This document shows positions 1 through 8,252 of a stretch of DNA of 64,000 nt, in pieces. The position numbers and the translations under genes are program-made. The stretch's first letter is position 1, and the number at the start of each line of letters is the position of its first letter. The DNA is from Moraxella osloensis. GTDB lineage: Bacteria; Pseudomonadota; Gammaproteobacteria; Pseudomonadales; Moraxellaceae. The stretch is taken from the NCBI RefSeq assembly GCF_001553955.1, contig NZ_CP014234.1, positions 2,294,001 through 2,358,000 of the forward strand. Direction: 5' to 3'. Below the pieces are notes generated by a model, which saw only the letters and a list, made by a program, of their open reading frames with translations, did no database searches and had not been told where the DNA came from.

Positions 1-77
1 TTAGTGAAAAACTACCAGAGATTGCACTTATATTGTGCAATCGCTTGGGTTTCACCAAAACCATGCTAGGCAGATAG
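1..77 (+). CDS. 3' end of an upstream gene (partial, unidentified)
   Basis: Reading from base 3 gives an open frame that ends at a TAG at 75-77, twelve bases before the next start codon. Another frame is also open to about base 69, so the reading frame is not certain. YbdD/YjiX proteins usually follow a CstA/BtsT-type carbon starvation peptide transporter, so this may be the tail of such a gene. That is inference from context only; 24 residues are too few to recognise a family. Confidence 0.25.
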   Translation, partial: SEKLPEIALILCNRLGFTKTMLGR

Positions 78-89
78 AAGGAGAGTCAC

Positions 90-374
90 ATGAGTAATAA
101 TGCATTAATCGCTAACTTGATTAAAATGACCTTAAAGGCGCAGAAGGAGGTAATTTTTAGCCCAAAAAATATGACCCGGCTAATTACGCTGGTCAAACGG
201 ATGCAACAAAGCTTTCGTTTGATGGTCGGTGTCCCTGATTATGCGACCTACGTCAGCCATATGCAGGAGCAGCATCCTGACCTAGAGCCGATGGATGAAA
301 AGACCTTTTTTCGCTACTGCGTCGATGCGCGCTACCCGAGTAATGGCGGGAGCATGAAGCGATGTCCTTGCTAA
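90..374 (+). CDS. YbdD/YjiX family small protein (DUF466)
   Basis: A 94-residue protein. Its second half (residues 36-94) carries the family signature: an RLMVGVPDYATYVSHMQEQHP-like block, an FFR motif, an ARY motif and a Cys-Pro-Cys end. The family is usually about 65 residues, so the first 30 or so residues are a lineage-specific extension. The ATG has a clear GAAGGAGAG ribosome site seven bases upstream. YbdD/YjiX genes are normally coupled to cstA/btsT peptide or pyruvate transporter genes, and the tail of an upstream gene is just visible. Biochemical role is unknown; a function linked to carbon-starvation transport is inferred from the family context. Confidence 0.8.
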   Translation: MSNNALIANLIKMTLKAQKEVIFSPKNMTRLITLVKRMQQSFRLMVGVPDYATYVSHMQEQHPDLEPMDEKTFFRYCVDARYPSNGGSMKRCPC

Positions 375-387
375 CGCTATAAATCGG

Positions 388-419
388 TAAAAAACAGTCT
401 AAAATTAGACTGTTTTTTT
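388..419 (+). terminator. Intrinsic terminator after the YbdD-like gene
   Basis: A 12-bp inverted repeat (391-402 with 405-416; core ACAGTCTAA/TTAGACTGT) runs into a T-tract, 20 bases after the stop codon. The A-run on the left side means it could also end leftward transcripts. Confidence 0.8.
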
Positions 420-538
420 ATTAAAAATTGAATTGTTAATTTTTGTAAATATTGGCAAGGATTGTCGGCAATAATGACCCAAGATTTATACACAATCGCC
501 TTTGGCAGGGTTGGTCGCAGTGTGTGCAGGCTCGGATA

Positions 539-670
539 TCATGCACGCTTTAGGCGGTTTATTGTTTCATTTTTCATGATTGCAAGTTGGCAGTCACCCA
601 TGGGTTTAGATATTGCATTTAGATACTGCTTTGCGATAGTCAAAGCTTCGCCATCAGGTAAAATTTGCAT
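539..670 (-). pseudogene. Short ORF, possible remnant of a YrhB/Imm35-like immunity protein
   Basis: The ATG at 670 lies three bases downstream of the macro-domain gene's stop codon. It opens a 43-codon frame beginning MQILPDGEALTIAKQYL. If the TGA at 539-541 is read through, the same frame continues with a KSWVIIADNPCQYLQKL segment. Together these faintly recall the YrhB/Imm35 pattern of an N-terminal helix, a strand and a W-V-F..YL block, with an extra segment and a stop between them. This is only a resemblance by eye. Alternatives are a genuine 43-residue peptide or random frame. No ribosome site is obvious. Confidence 0.25.
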
Positions 671-673
671 ATT

Positions 674-1201
674 TTAATTTTCGGGTTGGACTAAATTTAG
701 ATAAAGCTGATAATTTTCTGCATCAAAACAGACAAAGATAATGTCTTCAAATTCATGATTTTCGTTTTGCTTGATAAAATCTTTTACGGTGTTTACCGCA
801 ATTTGTGCGGCTTGTTGTTTTGGAAAACGATACACACCGGTTGAAATATTGGGAAAAGCAATGGTTTTAACGCCGTTTTGCTCAGCAAGTTTCAGCGACT
901 CGGTGTAACAGCTTGCTAGTAGCGCTGACTCATTTGACTGTCCGCCATGCCAAACAGGTCCGACGGTGTGAATCACATATTTGGCGGGCAAATTCCCTGC
1001 AGGGGTAATCACGGCTTTGCCAGTAGGACAACCGCCTTGCTCATCATGAATCACTCGACAAGCCGCAAGTAGTGACGTGCCCGCTTTACGGTGAATAGCG
1101 CCATCAACCCCGCCACCACCGAGCAATGAATTGTTGGCAGCGTTGACAATCGCATCAACAGCTAAGGTCGTAATATCTTGTTGTACGACACGAATTTGCA
1201 T
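674..1201 (-). CDS. Macro-domain protein, O-acetyl-ADP-ribose deacetylase type
   Basis: A 175-residue single-domain protein. It binds ADP-ribose and probably hydrolyses O-acetyl-ADP-ribose or mono-ADP-ribosyl marks, like YmdB/MacroD. Visible motifs are [20 protein letters not shown] near residues 17-37, which forms the ADP-ribose pocket, [23 protein letters not shown], and the late ISTGVYRFP loop. The start at 1201 is chosen because AAGGAGT lies at the right distance upstream; a longer frame to 1228 lacks such a site. It follows the Kef-type antiporter gene by about 60 bases on the same strand and may share its transcript. Confidence 0.9.
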   Translation of the reverse strand: MQIRVVQQDITTLAVDAIVNAANNSLLGGGGVDGAIHRKAGTSLLAACRVIHDEQGGCPTGKAVITPAGNLPAKYVIHTVGPVWHGGQSNESALLASCYTESLKLAEQNGVKTIAFPNISTGVYRFPKQQAAQIAVNTVKDFIKQNENHEFEDIIFVCFDAENYQLYLNLVQPEN

Positions 1202-1263
1202 GCTTGTACTCCTTATTATTTTTAACATTTTAAATGTTCGTTTCTATTGATGGTTTGTTTGGG

Positions 1264-3132
1264 TTATTTTTTTGTTTGCGAGTAGGATTCATCGGCCAAT
1301 TTTTCTAATCGCTCTTTTTCTTTATTGAGTTCATGTTTTGCGGTGGTCATATCGCTATCGAATAAGCTTTCGAGTTCTTGAATCGCCGATTGTGCTGAGG
1401 CAATCATCTCTGCTTCATCTTGATAGATGGCGCGCTGGCGTTCAATCAATGCGTCATCATAATCGCGGAACATTTGCACGGTTTTTCGGGCGGTTTTTGG
1501 ATCCATGCCCAATATTTCCAAGGTTTCGCGTGACATATCCAGCGAAGTTAGGTAAGTCTCTCGCCAAATATACTTAACACCCACATCGCGCAAACGATAA
1601 TAATGCTCACGGTTTTTGGCACGTGCCAAGATGGTCAGATGCGGATAATTGCGTACGACATAAGCGGCGACCGTCTCAGATAGTTCAATATCACCAATCG
1701 CGATGATAAAAACCTTGGCGTTTTCCAGCCCTGCCGCCCGCAAAATTTCTGGGTTTTTGGGATTGCCGTAGTATACTTGGTTACCAAATTTGCGGACGAA
1801 ATCGACTTGGTTGGCAGATTTTTCAATCGCAGTAAACTCAATATTGTGCATGCGTAGCACACGACCGATGATTTGCCCGACACGTCCAAATCCTGCAATC
1901 ACCACCGCGTGCTCATGGTTGGGTATTTTGTCGTATTCTTTACTAGGCGTAGCGTTGGCAAATAGCGGATTGCCAAATTTTTCTAGTAATAAAAATGCCA
2001 GAGGCGTCATTGCCATTGAGACAGTCACCACAAGGTTTAGAATATTTTGTTGTTCACGGGTTAACAGATGCTGGGCGGTTGCTACGCTAAACAGTACAAA
2101 CGCAAATTCCCCACCTTGCGCTAGCGTCACCCCAAGACGGATACTACTTTCGTTTTTGTTGCCCATGAGCCGCGCAATGATTGTCAGCACCACAAACTTA
2201 ATGAGCATCAGCAATCCTGCCAAGCCAATGATGAGTAAGGGCTTGGCCACAATTAATTTGACGTTGATGAGCATACCAACTGACATAAAAAACAGCCCAA
2301 GCAGCAGCCCCTTAAAGGGCTCAATACTCGCCTGTAACTCGTGGCGGTATTCGGAGTCAGCCAGTAGCACACCGGTTAAAAATGCCCCAAGTGCCATTGA
2401 CAAGCCTATATAATTCATCAATAGCGACACACTCAGTATGATAAACAACGCTGTGGCGGTGAGCAGCTCGGTGGCGTCACTAGACGCCACGAACTTAAAG
2501 AAAGGGCGTACCATAAACCGACTGACAAATATCAAGCCAGTAAAAACACTGATGACTTTGGCAAAATAAATCCAATCGTAATTTTGCTCTTGCGCGCCCG
2601 ACAAAAATGGCAATGCCGCAAGTAAAGGAATAACTGCGATATCTTGAAATAATAAAATAGTAAAGGCTTGTTGACCATGCGTGGTGGCAAGCTGCTTTTT
2701 TTCACCCAATAACTGCAACACAAACGCCGTTGATGACAGCGCCAAGCCAAAACCGATGACAAAGCTATTTGATAGCCGAATATCTAAAAAATACCACGAT
2801 AGCAGCATCAGCACCACACCGGTGACAATCACCTGCAGCCCGCCTAACACAAAAATCTGTTGCCGAAGTGCCCAAAGCCGAGAGGGCTGTAGCTCTAAAC
2901 CAATAATAAATAATAACAGCACGACGCCAAATTCAGAAAAATGCAGCAAGTCATCGGGGTTGCTCGCAACTTTTAAAAAACTTGGACCCAGCAATAAGCC
3001 TGTAAACAAATAACCCAATACCGTGGCGATACCAAAACGCTTTGCAAGCGGTATCAAAATCACTGCCGCACCCAAAAAGATAGTTGCGTCAAGCATCATA
3101 GAACTATCAGCACTGGCAGCAAGCACAAACAT
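1264..3132 (-). CDS. CPA2 family monovalent cation:proton antiporter (KefB/KefC-like)
   Basis: A 622-residue protein: about 12 hydrophobic segments over residues 10-390 form a Na_H_Exchanger domain. An RCK_N/TrkA-N Rossmann domain follows from about residue 405 with the nucleotide-binding motif VVIAGFGRVGQIIGR, then a charged C-terminal tail. KefB/KefC exchange K+ for H+ and protect against electrophiles; whether this one is glutathione-gated cannot be told. The ATG at 3132 has GAGG six bases upstream, whereas the longer frame begins with TTG at 3144. It starts 18 bases after the unknown gene at 3151-3906, suggesting co-transcription. No KefF/KefG ancillary subunit gene is adjacent. Confidence 0.88.
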   Translation of the reverse strand: MFVLAASADSSMMLDATIFLGAAVILIPLAKRFGIATVLGYLFTGLLLGPSFLKVASNPDDLLHFSEFGVVLLLFIIGLELQPSRLWALRQQIFVLGGLQVIVTGVVLMLLSWYFLDIRLSNSFVIGFGLALSSTAFVLQLLGEKKQLATTHGQQAFTILLFQDIAVIPLLAALPFLSGAQEQNYDWIYFAKVISVFTGLIFVSRFMVRPFFKFVASSDATELLTATALFIILSVSLLMNYIGLSMALGAFLTGVLLADSEYRHELQASIEPFKGLLLGLFFMSVGMLINVKLIVAKPLLIIGLAGLLMLIKFVVLTIIARLMGNKNESSIRLGVTLAQGGEFAFVLFSVATAQHLLTREQQNILNLVVTVSMAMTPLAFLLLEKFGNPLFANATPSKEYDKIPNHEHAVVIAGFGRVGQIIGRVLRMHNIEFTAIEKSANQVDFVRKFGNQVYYGNPKNPEILRAAGLENAKVFIIAIGDIELSETVAAYVVRNYPHLTILARAKNREHYYRLRDVGVKYIWRETYLTSLDMSRETLEILGMDPKTARKTVQMFRDYDDALIERQRAIYQDEAEMIASAQSAIQELESLFDSDMTTAKHELNKEKERLEKLADESYSQTKK

Positions 3133-3150
3133 ACAAAACCTCAATTATTT

Positions 3151-3906
3151 TTAATTTTTGACAAAAATTTTCCAAATCCCGTTATCGGCAATGGCATTTT
3201 TATAGGCGTCATTGCGTTTTTTACGGGGAGTTTGCCGACTGTCCACCACTTTAAAGTCTGCTAATGTTTGAATGACCAAACCTGTGCGATAAAAACGAAT
3301 CCTCTCAGGCTCTAGCAATTCACCTTTGCGATTGCGACAAAACACATAAGCACGTAAATCAATAAATTCACGATGCGCTACCAGCCGCACGTCTTTGCCT
3401 TTGGCTAGGGCATTTTCCATTGCTATCAACTGGGCATCCTCATACGGACCGCATTTTTCAACCAGTGCACCCACCGAGCCAAAATTTTTGGATTCCTTGG
3501 CTTTGGTACGGGTCAAATGTAGTTTTTGCACATGATAAATAAACTGCGGTATCTCAAGGCTTGCGGGTAATGGCAGATAATCAGGCGGCAATCCTGCTGA
3601 AGGGTAAAAGCCTTTGGCACGGTCAATCAAAGCTTGCCAGGTTTGCTCATAGCTTTGCACCTCTGCCAAATTGCCTGCATAAATAGGCAAGTCTTGAATT
3701 TGGGTGAGATAGGGCGGCGGAAAAAAATTATCCCGAAACTGGGCAATATCGGCTTGCAAGGTCGATAGCAATAATTTGACCTGTTTTTTATGCGCCTTTT
3801 CATCAACCAGCAATGCTGAGGGGTTGCCATTATCTGAGTTGTCTGAGCCATCAGATTGGGTGAGATGCAAGTTGGGTGCCACGAAAGGTGCAGAACGGTG
3901 TGTCAT
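3151..3906 (-). CDS. Conserved-looking hypothetical protein
   Basis: A 251-residue soluble protein with no signal peptide or membrane segment and no family I recognise. Residues 1-35 are low-complexity with an SDGSDNSDN run. Residues 37-60 could form a helix. A basic central block, LTRTKAKESKNFGSVG, is followed by a well-composed region with acidic and aromatic residues. The C-terminal end is also basic (RQTPRKKRNDAYKNA). The codon use looks like neighbouring genes. It sits 18 bases upstream of the antiporter gene, so the two are probably in one transcript, but a functional link is only inferred. No clear ribosome site precedes the ATG. Confidence 0.65.
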   Translation of the reverse strand: MTHRSAPFVAPNLHLTQSDGSDNSDNGNPSALLVDEKAHKKQVKLLLSTLQADIAQFRDNFFPPPYLTQIQDLPIYAGNLAEVQSYEQTWQALIDRAKGFYPSAGLPPDYLPLPASLEIPQFIYHVQKLHLTRTKAKESKNFGSVGALVEKCGPYEDAQLIAMENALAKGKDVRLVAHREFIDLRAYVFCRNRKGELLEPERIRFYRTGLVIQTLADFKVVDSRQTPRKKRNDAYKNAIADNGIWKIFVKN

Positions 3907-4157
3907 ACGCGTTTAACCGAAGTAAGCTAATGATTTTTATGTAGATTTAATAGAAAATTAAATAGATATTTAATACAGATGTTTAATTGTCTGGCAAGCG
4001 TTTAGCAAACAAGGCTTGTCACAGCAGGGTGCTGATTCATCCTAACATATTTAGCCTAAGTAATGCGCACAATTAAGCAATTAATCGTAAGAAAAATTAA
4101 GCAAGCAAACAAACAGCAAACACCACAAAACAAAAACTAAAAATGCTCAGCGGCAAC

Positions 4158-4190
4158 ATCGACTTTTTGCACTTCGGGTCAAAAAGTCGG
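4158..4190 (-). terminator. Stem-loop directly after the CDF gene
   Basis: A perfect 10-bp stem (4160-4169 with 4180-4189, CGACTTTTTG/CAAAAAGTCG) starts immediately after the CDF stop codon. It lacks a downstream U-tract on the minus strand, so it may act as an mRNA 3'-end stabiliser or a Rho-assisted stop rather than a classic terminator. The remaining 250 bases to the next gene hold nothing else that I recognise. Confidence 0.4.
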
Positions 4191-5324
4191 TTAGTGTGCG
4201 TGCGCATGGACAGGGGGTTTGCTGGTAATACCACAATTAAACTGCGCGGAGTGCGCATGCAAATCACTTTCAAATTGCAGTGTACTGTGCCCAATGCCTA
4301 AATGCTGTAACTCGTGTTGTAAGTCTGATAATAGCGCATCAGTTTGCTGCAGGGTAAGCGAGCTTGGGACGATGATATGACAAGATAAGCTATGTAAGCC
4401 GCTGGTAATCGTCCAGATATGTAGGTCATGAACCGATAACACGTTTGGGTGGGCAGAGAGGGTTTGGATAATAACGCTTTGGTCAATATCATTGGGCGCG
4501 CCTTCCATTAAGATATGGGCGGCATTTTTAACAACAGCATAACCACTGCGAACAATCAGTAGCGCCACCAAAATACTCACTGCCGCATCCGCCCACACCC
4601 AGCCAAACAGCATAATCACAATAGCAGCAATAATCGCAGCCACCGAGCCTAGCAAGTCACTTAATACATGTAAATAAGCGCTTTTCATATTTAGATTATC
4701 AGTATCACCACCGTGCATCAGTTTGACCACCACCAAATTGACGATAAGTCCAATAGTACTGATAACTAGCATACCCGTAGTGGCGATTTGTGGCGGCTGC
4801 TGAAAACGCAGCACCGCTTCATAGATAATACCTGCACTGATAATCAGTAGCGTCAGACCATTGATGAGCGCAATCAAAATCTCAAAACGGCGATAGCCAA
4901 AAGTTTTATGGGAGGTAGCAGATTTTTTACCGATGATAAACGCAAACAAAGTCATGGCAAGTGACACCGCATCACTAAACATATGACCTGCATCTGATAA
5001 CAACGCCAAACTGCCGGTAATATAACCGCCGATGACTTCAACAATCATATAGCTTGCAATGATGGCAAACGCTATGGTGATGATACGCTGATTATCGGTA
5101 TGGCTGTGACTGTGACTGTGACTGGGGCTGTGGTCAGCATCCTCATGGCGGTGATTGTTGCCATGACCATGCGCATTAGGGTGCACATCAGTAGGCTGCT
5201 TTGAATCTTGAAGCGGTTTTGGGGTCATTGTTATGTCCTTATGGTGATGATTGTTGCCATGACTATGCGCATTAGGGTGCACATCAGTAGGCTGCTTTGA
5301 ATCTTGAAGCGGTTTTGGGGTCAT
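4191..5324 (-). CDS. CDF family metal cation exporter (CzcD/ZitB-like)
   Basis: A 377-residue cation diffusion facilitator that exports Zn2+/Co2+/Cd2+-type ions in exchange for protons. Six membrane segments span residues about 80-275. The metal-site motifs are visible: LLSDAGHMFSDAVS in TM2 (HxxxD) and HVLSDLLGS in TM5 (HxxxD). The C-terminal cytoplasmic domain follows, and the protein ends in an HAHAH tail. The N-terminus is histidine-rich (SHSHSHSH) and carries a 32-residue tandem duplication. The duplication includes the start codon, so translation could begin at 5324 or at 5228; only the inner start has an AAGGA site. Single promoter and monocistronic organisation are likely. Confidence 0.9.
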   Translation of the reverse strand: MTPKPLQDSKQPTDVHPNAHSHGNNHHHKDITMTPKPLQDSKQPTDVHPNAHGHGNNHRHEDADHSPSHSHSHSHTDNQRIITIAFAIIASYMIVEVIGGYITGSLALLSDAGHMFSDAVSLAMTLFAFIIGKKSATSHKTFGYRRFEILIALINGLTLLIISAGIIYEAVLRFQQPPQIATTGMLVISTIGLIVNLVVVKLMHGGDTDNLNMKSAYLHVLSDLLGSVAAIIAAIVIMLFGWVWADAAVSILVALLIVRSGYAVVKNAAHILMEGAPNDIDQSVIIQTLSAHPNVLSVHDLHIWTITSGLHSLSCHIIVPSSLTLQQTDALLSDLQHELQHLGIGHSTLQFESDLHAHSAQFNCGITSKPPVHAHAH

Positions 5325-5330
5325 TGTTAT
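5141..5330. repeat. 96-bp tandem duplication at the 5' end of the CDF gene
   Basis: The segment 5141-5234 is repeated at 5237-5330 with about four mismatches and a period of 96 bases (32 codons). The unit contains the start codon, its immediate upstream bases and the first His-rich residues, so the event duplicated a translation start in frame. Confidence 0.95.
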
Positions 5331-5455
5331 TTACTTACCCTAATCAATGGCAAAAATTAGCTAAATTGTAGCCCAATCAGCGAGTTGAAAAAAGCCCATT
5401 TAAACATCAGCGTGAAATAAGCGGTTTAGCAAAAGCAATGGTTTTGCAAGTCAGG

Positions 5456-7696
5456 TTAAGACCAGCTCATCGGATCAATGTCAATCGATAGTCTGGCATA
5501 CTTTGCCGATGGCAACGCAATTGTCTGTCGCCACCAGTCCGACAATAGCTGCTGGCGAACGTGGCGTGTTTTGGTCAAAATCAATAAATGCGAGTGATAG
5601 CGACTGTTTTTCTTTGCCATCGGCGCATCCACCGGGCCATTAATGGCAATACCCAAGGCTGTCATGTGCTGGCGTGAGGGCAATAGCGCAATCGCTTGAT
5701 GCAAAATTTGCTGATTGTTTTCTAACGATTTGCTTTCCACCCGTACTAAACAAGCGTAAGTAAATGGCGGTAATCCCAACATGCGCCGCTCAACCAATAA
5801 TTGCTGGGCGAAATTCAGATATCCTTCACGTACCAAAGTCAGTAACGCAGGATTTTCAGGTTGCAGGGTTTGTATCAGTACCAAACCTGCTTTATCGGCA
5901 CGACCCGCACGACCCGCCACTTGGATAATCAGCTGGGCAGTATGCTCAGGCGAACGAAAATCTGAGGATAAAAAACCGCGGTCAGCATTGGGGATTGCCA
6001 CCAAGGTCACATTGGGGAAATGATGCCCTTTTGCCACCATTTGCGTACCCACCAAAATGGCTTTGGGATTGTCAGCAATACGCTGATACACTTGCTCCCA
6101 ACTGTTTTTTTTACGCGTGGTATCGCGGTCAATTTGAATCACAGGCACATCGGGGAAAAGCTCAGTTAATCCTTCAACCATCCGCGCCGTACCCATGCCC
6201 ACAGGGTCAAGATTGCTACTACCACAGCTGGGGCAATGGTTCGGGATGGCTTGCTGCCAATCGCAGTGGTGGCATTTTAGCATTGCCACTGGCTGAAAAT
6301 GCACTGTCAAATGCGCATCACAGCGCGGGCAGTCTGCTTGCCAACCGCAAGCATCACACAATAAGATGGGCGCGTAGCCACGACGGTTTAAAAATACCAA
6401 TACTTGCTCATCTTTATCCAACGTTTGCCGAATGGCTTGAATTAAGCTTTGCGCCAAACCGTGTTGCCATGCCTGTTGGCGCGCATCAATCAGCTGCATG
6501 ATGGCAGGTTTGGCATCGCCTGCACGCTGGGTCAAAGTAAGCTCGGTAAGTTTACCTTGTTGTACCAAATACAGGCTTTCAAGCGATGGCGTCGCGGTGC
6601 CCAAAATCACCGGACAATTAAGCTGAAACCCACGATAGAGCGCCACGTCACTGGCGTGATAGCGCAGTGAGTCTTGCTGTTTGTAAGATTGGTCATGCGA
6701 CTCATCGACAATAATCAGCCCTAAATTGGCAAATGGGTATAACACTGATGAACGGGTACCGATAATAATTTGCGCATAGCCCAGTCGGCATTGTTGCCAG
6801 CCATCAAGCCGCACGGTGTCATTAAGTCCCGAATGTAACATCAATACTTGGGCGTCAAATCGTTCGGCAAATCGCTGTCTGGTCTGTGGGGTCAGCCCAA
6901 TTTCTGGCACTAAGATAAGCACTTGTTTGCCTTGCGCCAGCACCGTTTGCATCACCTGCAAATACACTTCGGTCTTGCCACTTCCGGTAATCCCATTGAG
7001 CAAAAAACCTTCATAGTGGGGCTGCTGGCAGGCGCGGGTGATTTTTTGCACCGCTTGTTGTTGCTGCAAATTTAAGGTGAGCGGTGTGGTGGCAAGCTTA
7101 GCAAGCTTGGGTAAAGATGGCATTTGATAAACAGGCGCAATCAGACCTTTTTGCTCAAATTTTTTTAAATAAGCGGGCTCGACACCGTTGTCTACCAGCG
7201 CAAACTCACTTACAAGTTTTGTGGCATTGCCATGCGAATTGCGATGTGAATTGCCATGCGAGTTGATGACCAGTTCACATAAAGCAAATTGTTGGCGTTG
7301 CTTTTTTGCACTGGCAGAAAAATCCTCGTCAGTGGCATCACGTAGTTGTCGCCAACATAATTGTCGGTAGTCAAGCGTCATCCCTTGACGAATCAAAGTC
7401 GGCAGCATGACAGCGAACACATCGCCAAGCGGATAGCAGTAATAAGCAGACAGCCAATAAGCGAGTTTTAGCAACGCCTCATCGACAATCGGCCGCTCAT
7501 CAAGTATGTCCAATACAGGTTTAATGGCATTTTGCGTAAGCTGACTGTGCTCAATATGCGCCACCACAATGCCGACCAATTTGCGCGCACCAAACGGTAC
7601 TCGGACGCGGCAGCCAATCGCGGGCAACGCATCGCCCACAACGCGATAATCGAACACCGAATCAATGGGCACAGGTAAGGCAACTTGGATTAGCAA
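5456..7696 (-). CDS. priA: Primosomal protein N' (PriA helicase)
   Basis: A 746-residue replication-restart helicase that loads the replisome at stalled or recombined forks. Visible elements: the N-terminal DNA-binding domain (1-110), Walker A GSGKTE at 238-243, the Walker B/DExH box as DESH at 331-334, and eight zinc-binding cysteines at 447, 450, 456, 459, 475, 478, 488 and 491. The helicase motifs GTQMVAKGHHFPNVTLV and QVAGRAGR follow. The start codon is TTG at 7696, preceded by AAAGGTG. An in-frame 12-bp repeat encodes NSHGNSHRNSHGN at residues 145-157, in the linker before the helicase core, which is unusual but probably harmless. Length is close to the family norm of about 730. Confidence 0.97.
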   Translation of the reverse strand: MLIQVALPVPIDSVFDYRVVGDALPAIGCRVRVPFGARKLVGIVVAHIEHSQLTQNAIKPVLDILDERPIVDEALLKLAYWLSAYYCYPLGDVFAVMLPTLIRQGMTLDYRQLCWRQLRDATDEDFSASAKKQRQQFALCELVINSHGNSHRNSHGNATKLVSEFALVDNGVEPAYLKKFEQKGLIAPVYQMPSLPKLAKLATTPLTLNLQQQQAVQKITRACQQPHYEGFLLNGITGSGKTEVYLQVMQTVLAQGKQVLILVPEIGLTPQTRQRFAERFDAQVLMLHSGLNDTVRLDGWQQCRLGYAQIIIGTRSSVLYPFANLGLIIVDESHDQSYKQQDSLRYHASDVALYRGFQLNCPVILGTATPSLESLYLVQQGKLTELTLTQRAGDAKPAIMQLIDARQQAWQHGLAQSLIQAIRQTLDKDEQVLVFLNRRGYAPILLCDACGWQADCPRCDAHLTVHFQPVAMLKCHHCDWQQAIPNHCPSCGSSNLDPVGMGTARMVEGLTELFPDVPVIQIDRDTTRKKNSWEQVYQRIADNPKAILVGTQMVAKGHHFPNVTLVAIPNADRGFLSSDFRSPEHTAQLIIQVAGRAGRADKAGLVLIQTLQPENPALLTLVREGYLNFAQQLLVERRMLGLPPFTYACLVRVESKSLENNQQILHQAIALLPSRQHMTALGIAINGPVDAPMAKKNSRYHSHLLILTKTRHVRQQLLSDWWRQTIALPSAKYARLSIDIDPMSWS
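7224..7266. repeat. 12-bp tandem repeat inside priA
   Basis: About three and a half imperfect copies of GAATTGCCATGC lie here. They encode alternating Asn-Ser-His-Gly and Asn-Ser-His-Arg units in the PriA linker. Confidence 0.75.
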
Positions 7697-7781
7697 AACA
7701 CACCTTTAAAAATTGTTGTAGGGTTGGATTATAGCCCAATTCTATACGTTAAACTGTTGTGAGATGGACAAAAATTTGACA

Positions 7782-7811
7782 TAAAAAAAGGCAAGTCTGG
7801 TAACTCACCTT
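7782..7811 (-). terminator. Intrinsic terminator after ridA
   Basis: On the minus strand AGGTGAGT (7803-7810) pairs, with wobbles, with ACTTGCCT (7789-7796), followed by a run of seven or eight T. It lies 34 bases after the ridA stop codon. Confidence 0.75.
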
Positions 7812-7844
7812 CCATTTGAGCGGGTTAACATTATAAAACCAAAA

Positions 7845-8225
7845 TCAATCTAAAACCAAAATCGCTTCAATTTCGACTACTGCACCTTTTGGCAAGGCGG
7901 CCACTTGCACCGCCGCACGGGCAGGGTAAGGCGCAGTTAGGCGCGCCGCAAAAATCTCATTTAAGGCAGTAAAATCTGCCAAATCGGTAAGGGAGACATT
8001 AAATTTCACCACATTGGCAAGCGAGCCGCCTGCAGCTTGGCAGATAGCATCGATGTTTGACATGACTTGGTTGGCCTGCGCCACAAAGCCATCGGCTAGG
8101 GTCATGGTGTTTGGGTCGAGTCCGATTTGACCTGAAATATAGACAGTCTTATCAACTTTCACGGCTTGTGAATAAGTGCCGACCGCAGCAGGCGCATTGT
8201 CAGTATGAATGATGTCACGGCTCAT
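7845..8225 (-). CDS. ridA: RidA family enamine/imine deaminase
   Basis: A 126-residue YjgF/YER057c/UK114 protein, standard length. RidA hydrolyses reactive 2-aminoacrylate and related enamines made by PLP enzymes. Hallmarks are the GTYSQAV segment near residue 17, ISGQIGLDP, and the C-terminal PYPARAAVQVAALPKGAVVEIE block, which holds the conserved arginine and glutamate. The ATG has ATAGGAA upstream. It follows spoT by 27 bases and precedes a terminator, so it is the last gene of the spoT transcript. The spoT-ridA order is common in gammaproteobacteria. Confidence 0.95.
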   Translation of the reverse strand: MSRDIIHTDNAPAAVGTYSQAVKVDKTVYISGQIGLDPNTMTLADGFVAQANQVMSNIDAICQAAGGSLANVVKFNVSLTDLADFTALNEIFAARLTAPYPARAAVQVAALPKGAVVEIEAILVLD

Positions 8226-8252
8226 ATTATTTCCTATTACAGTATGATGGGT

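Noticed and set aside
462-677. Open frame of 71 codons on the plus strand beside the macro-domain gene
   Set aside because: No ribosome site and an unnatural composition. The opposite strand carries a more protein-like reading, and the frame ends at the macro-domain gene's end.
1790-2413. 207-codon plus-strand frame inside the Kef-type antiporter gene
   Set aside because: It is antisense to a well-supported gene, Ser/Pro/Asn-rich and without family motifs; a shadow frame.
4097-4294. 65-codon minus-strand frame overlapping the end of the CDF gene
   Set aside because: Different frame from the CDF gene, no ribosome site; its hydrophobic end reads from the A/T-rich gap.
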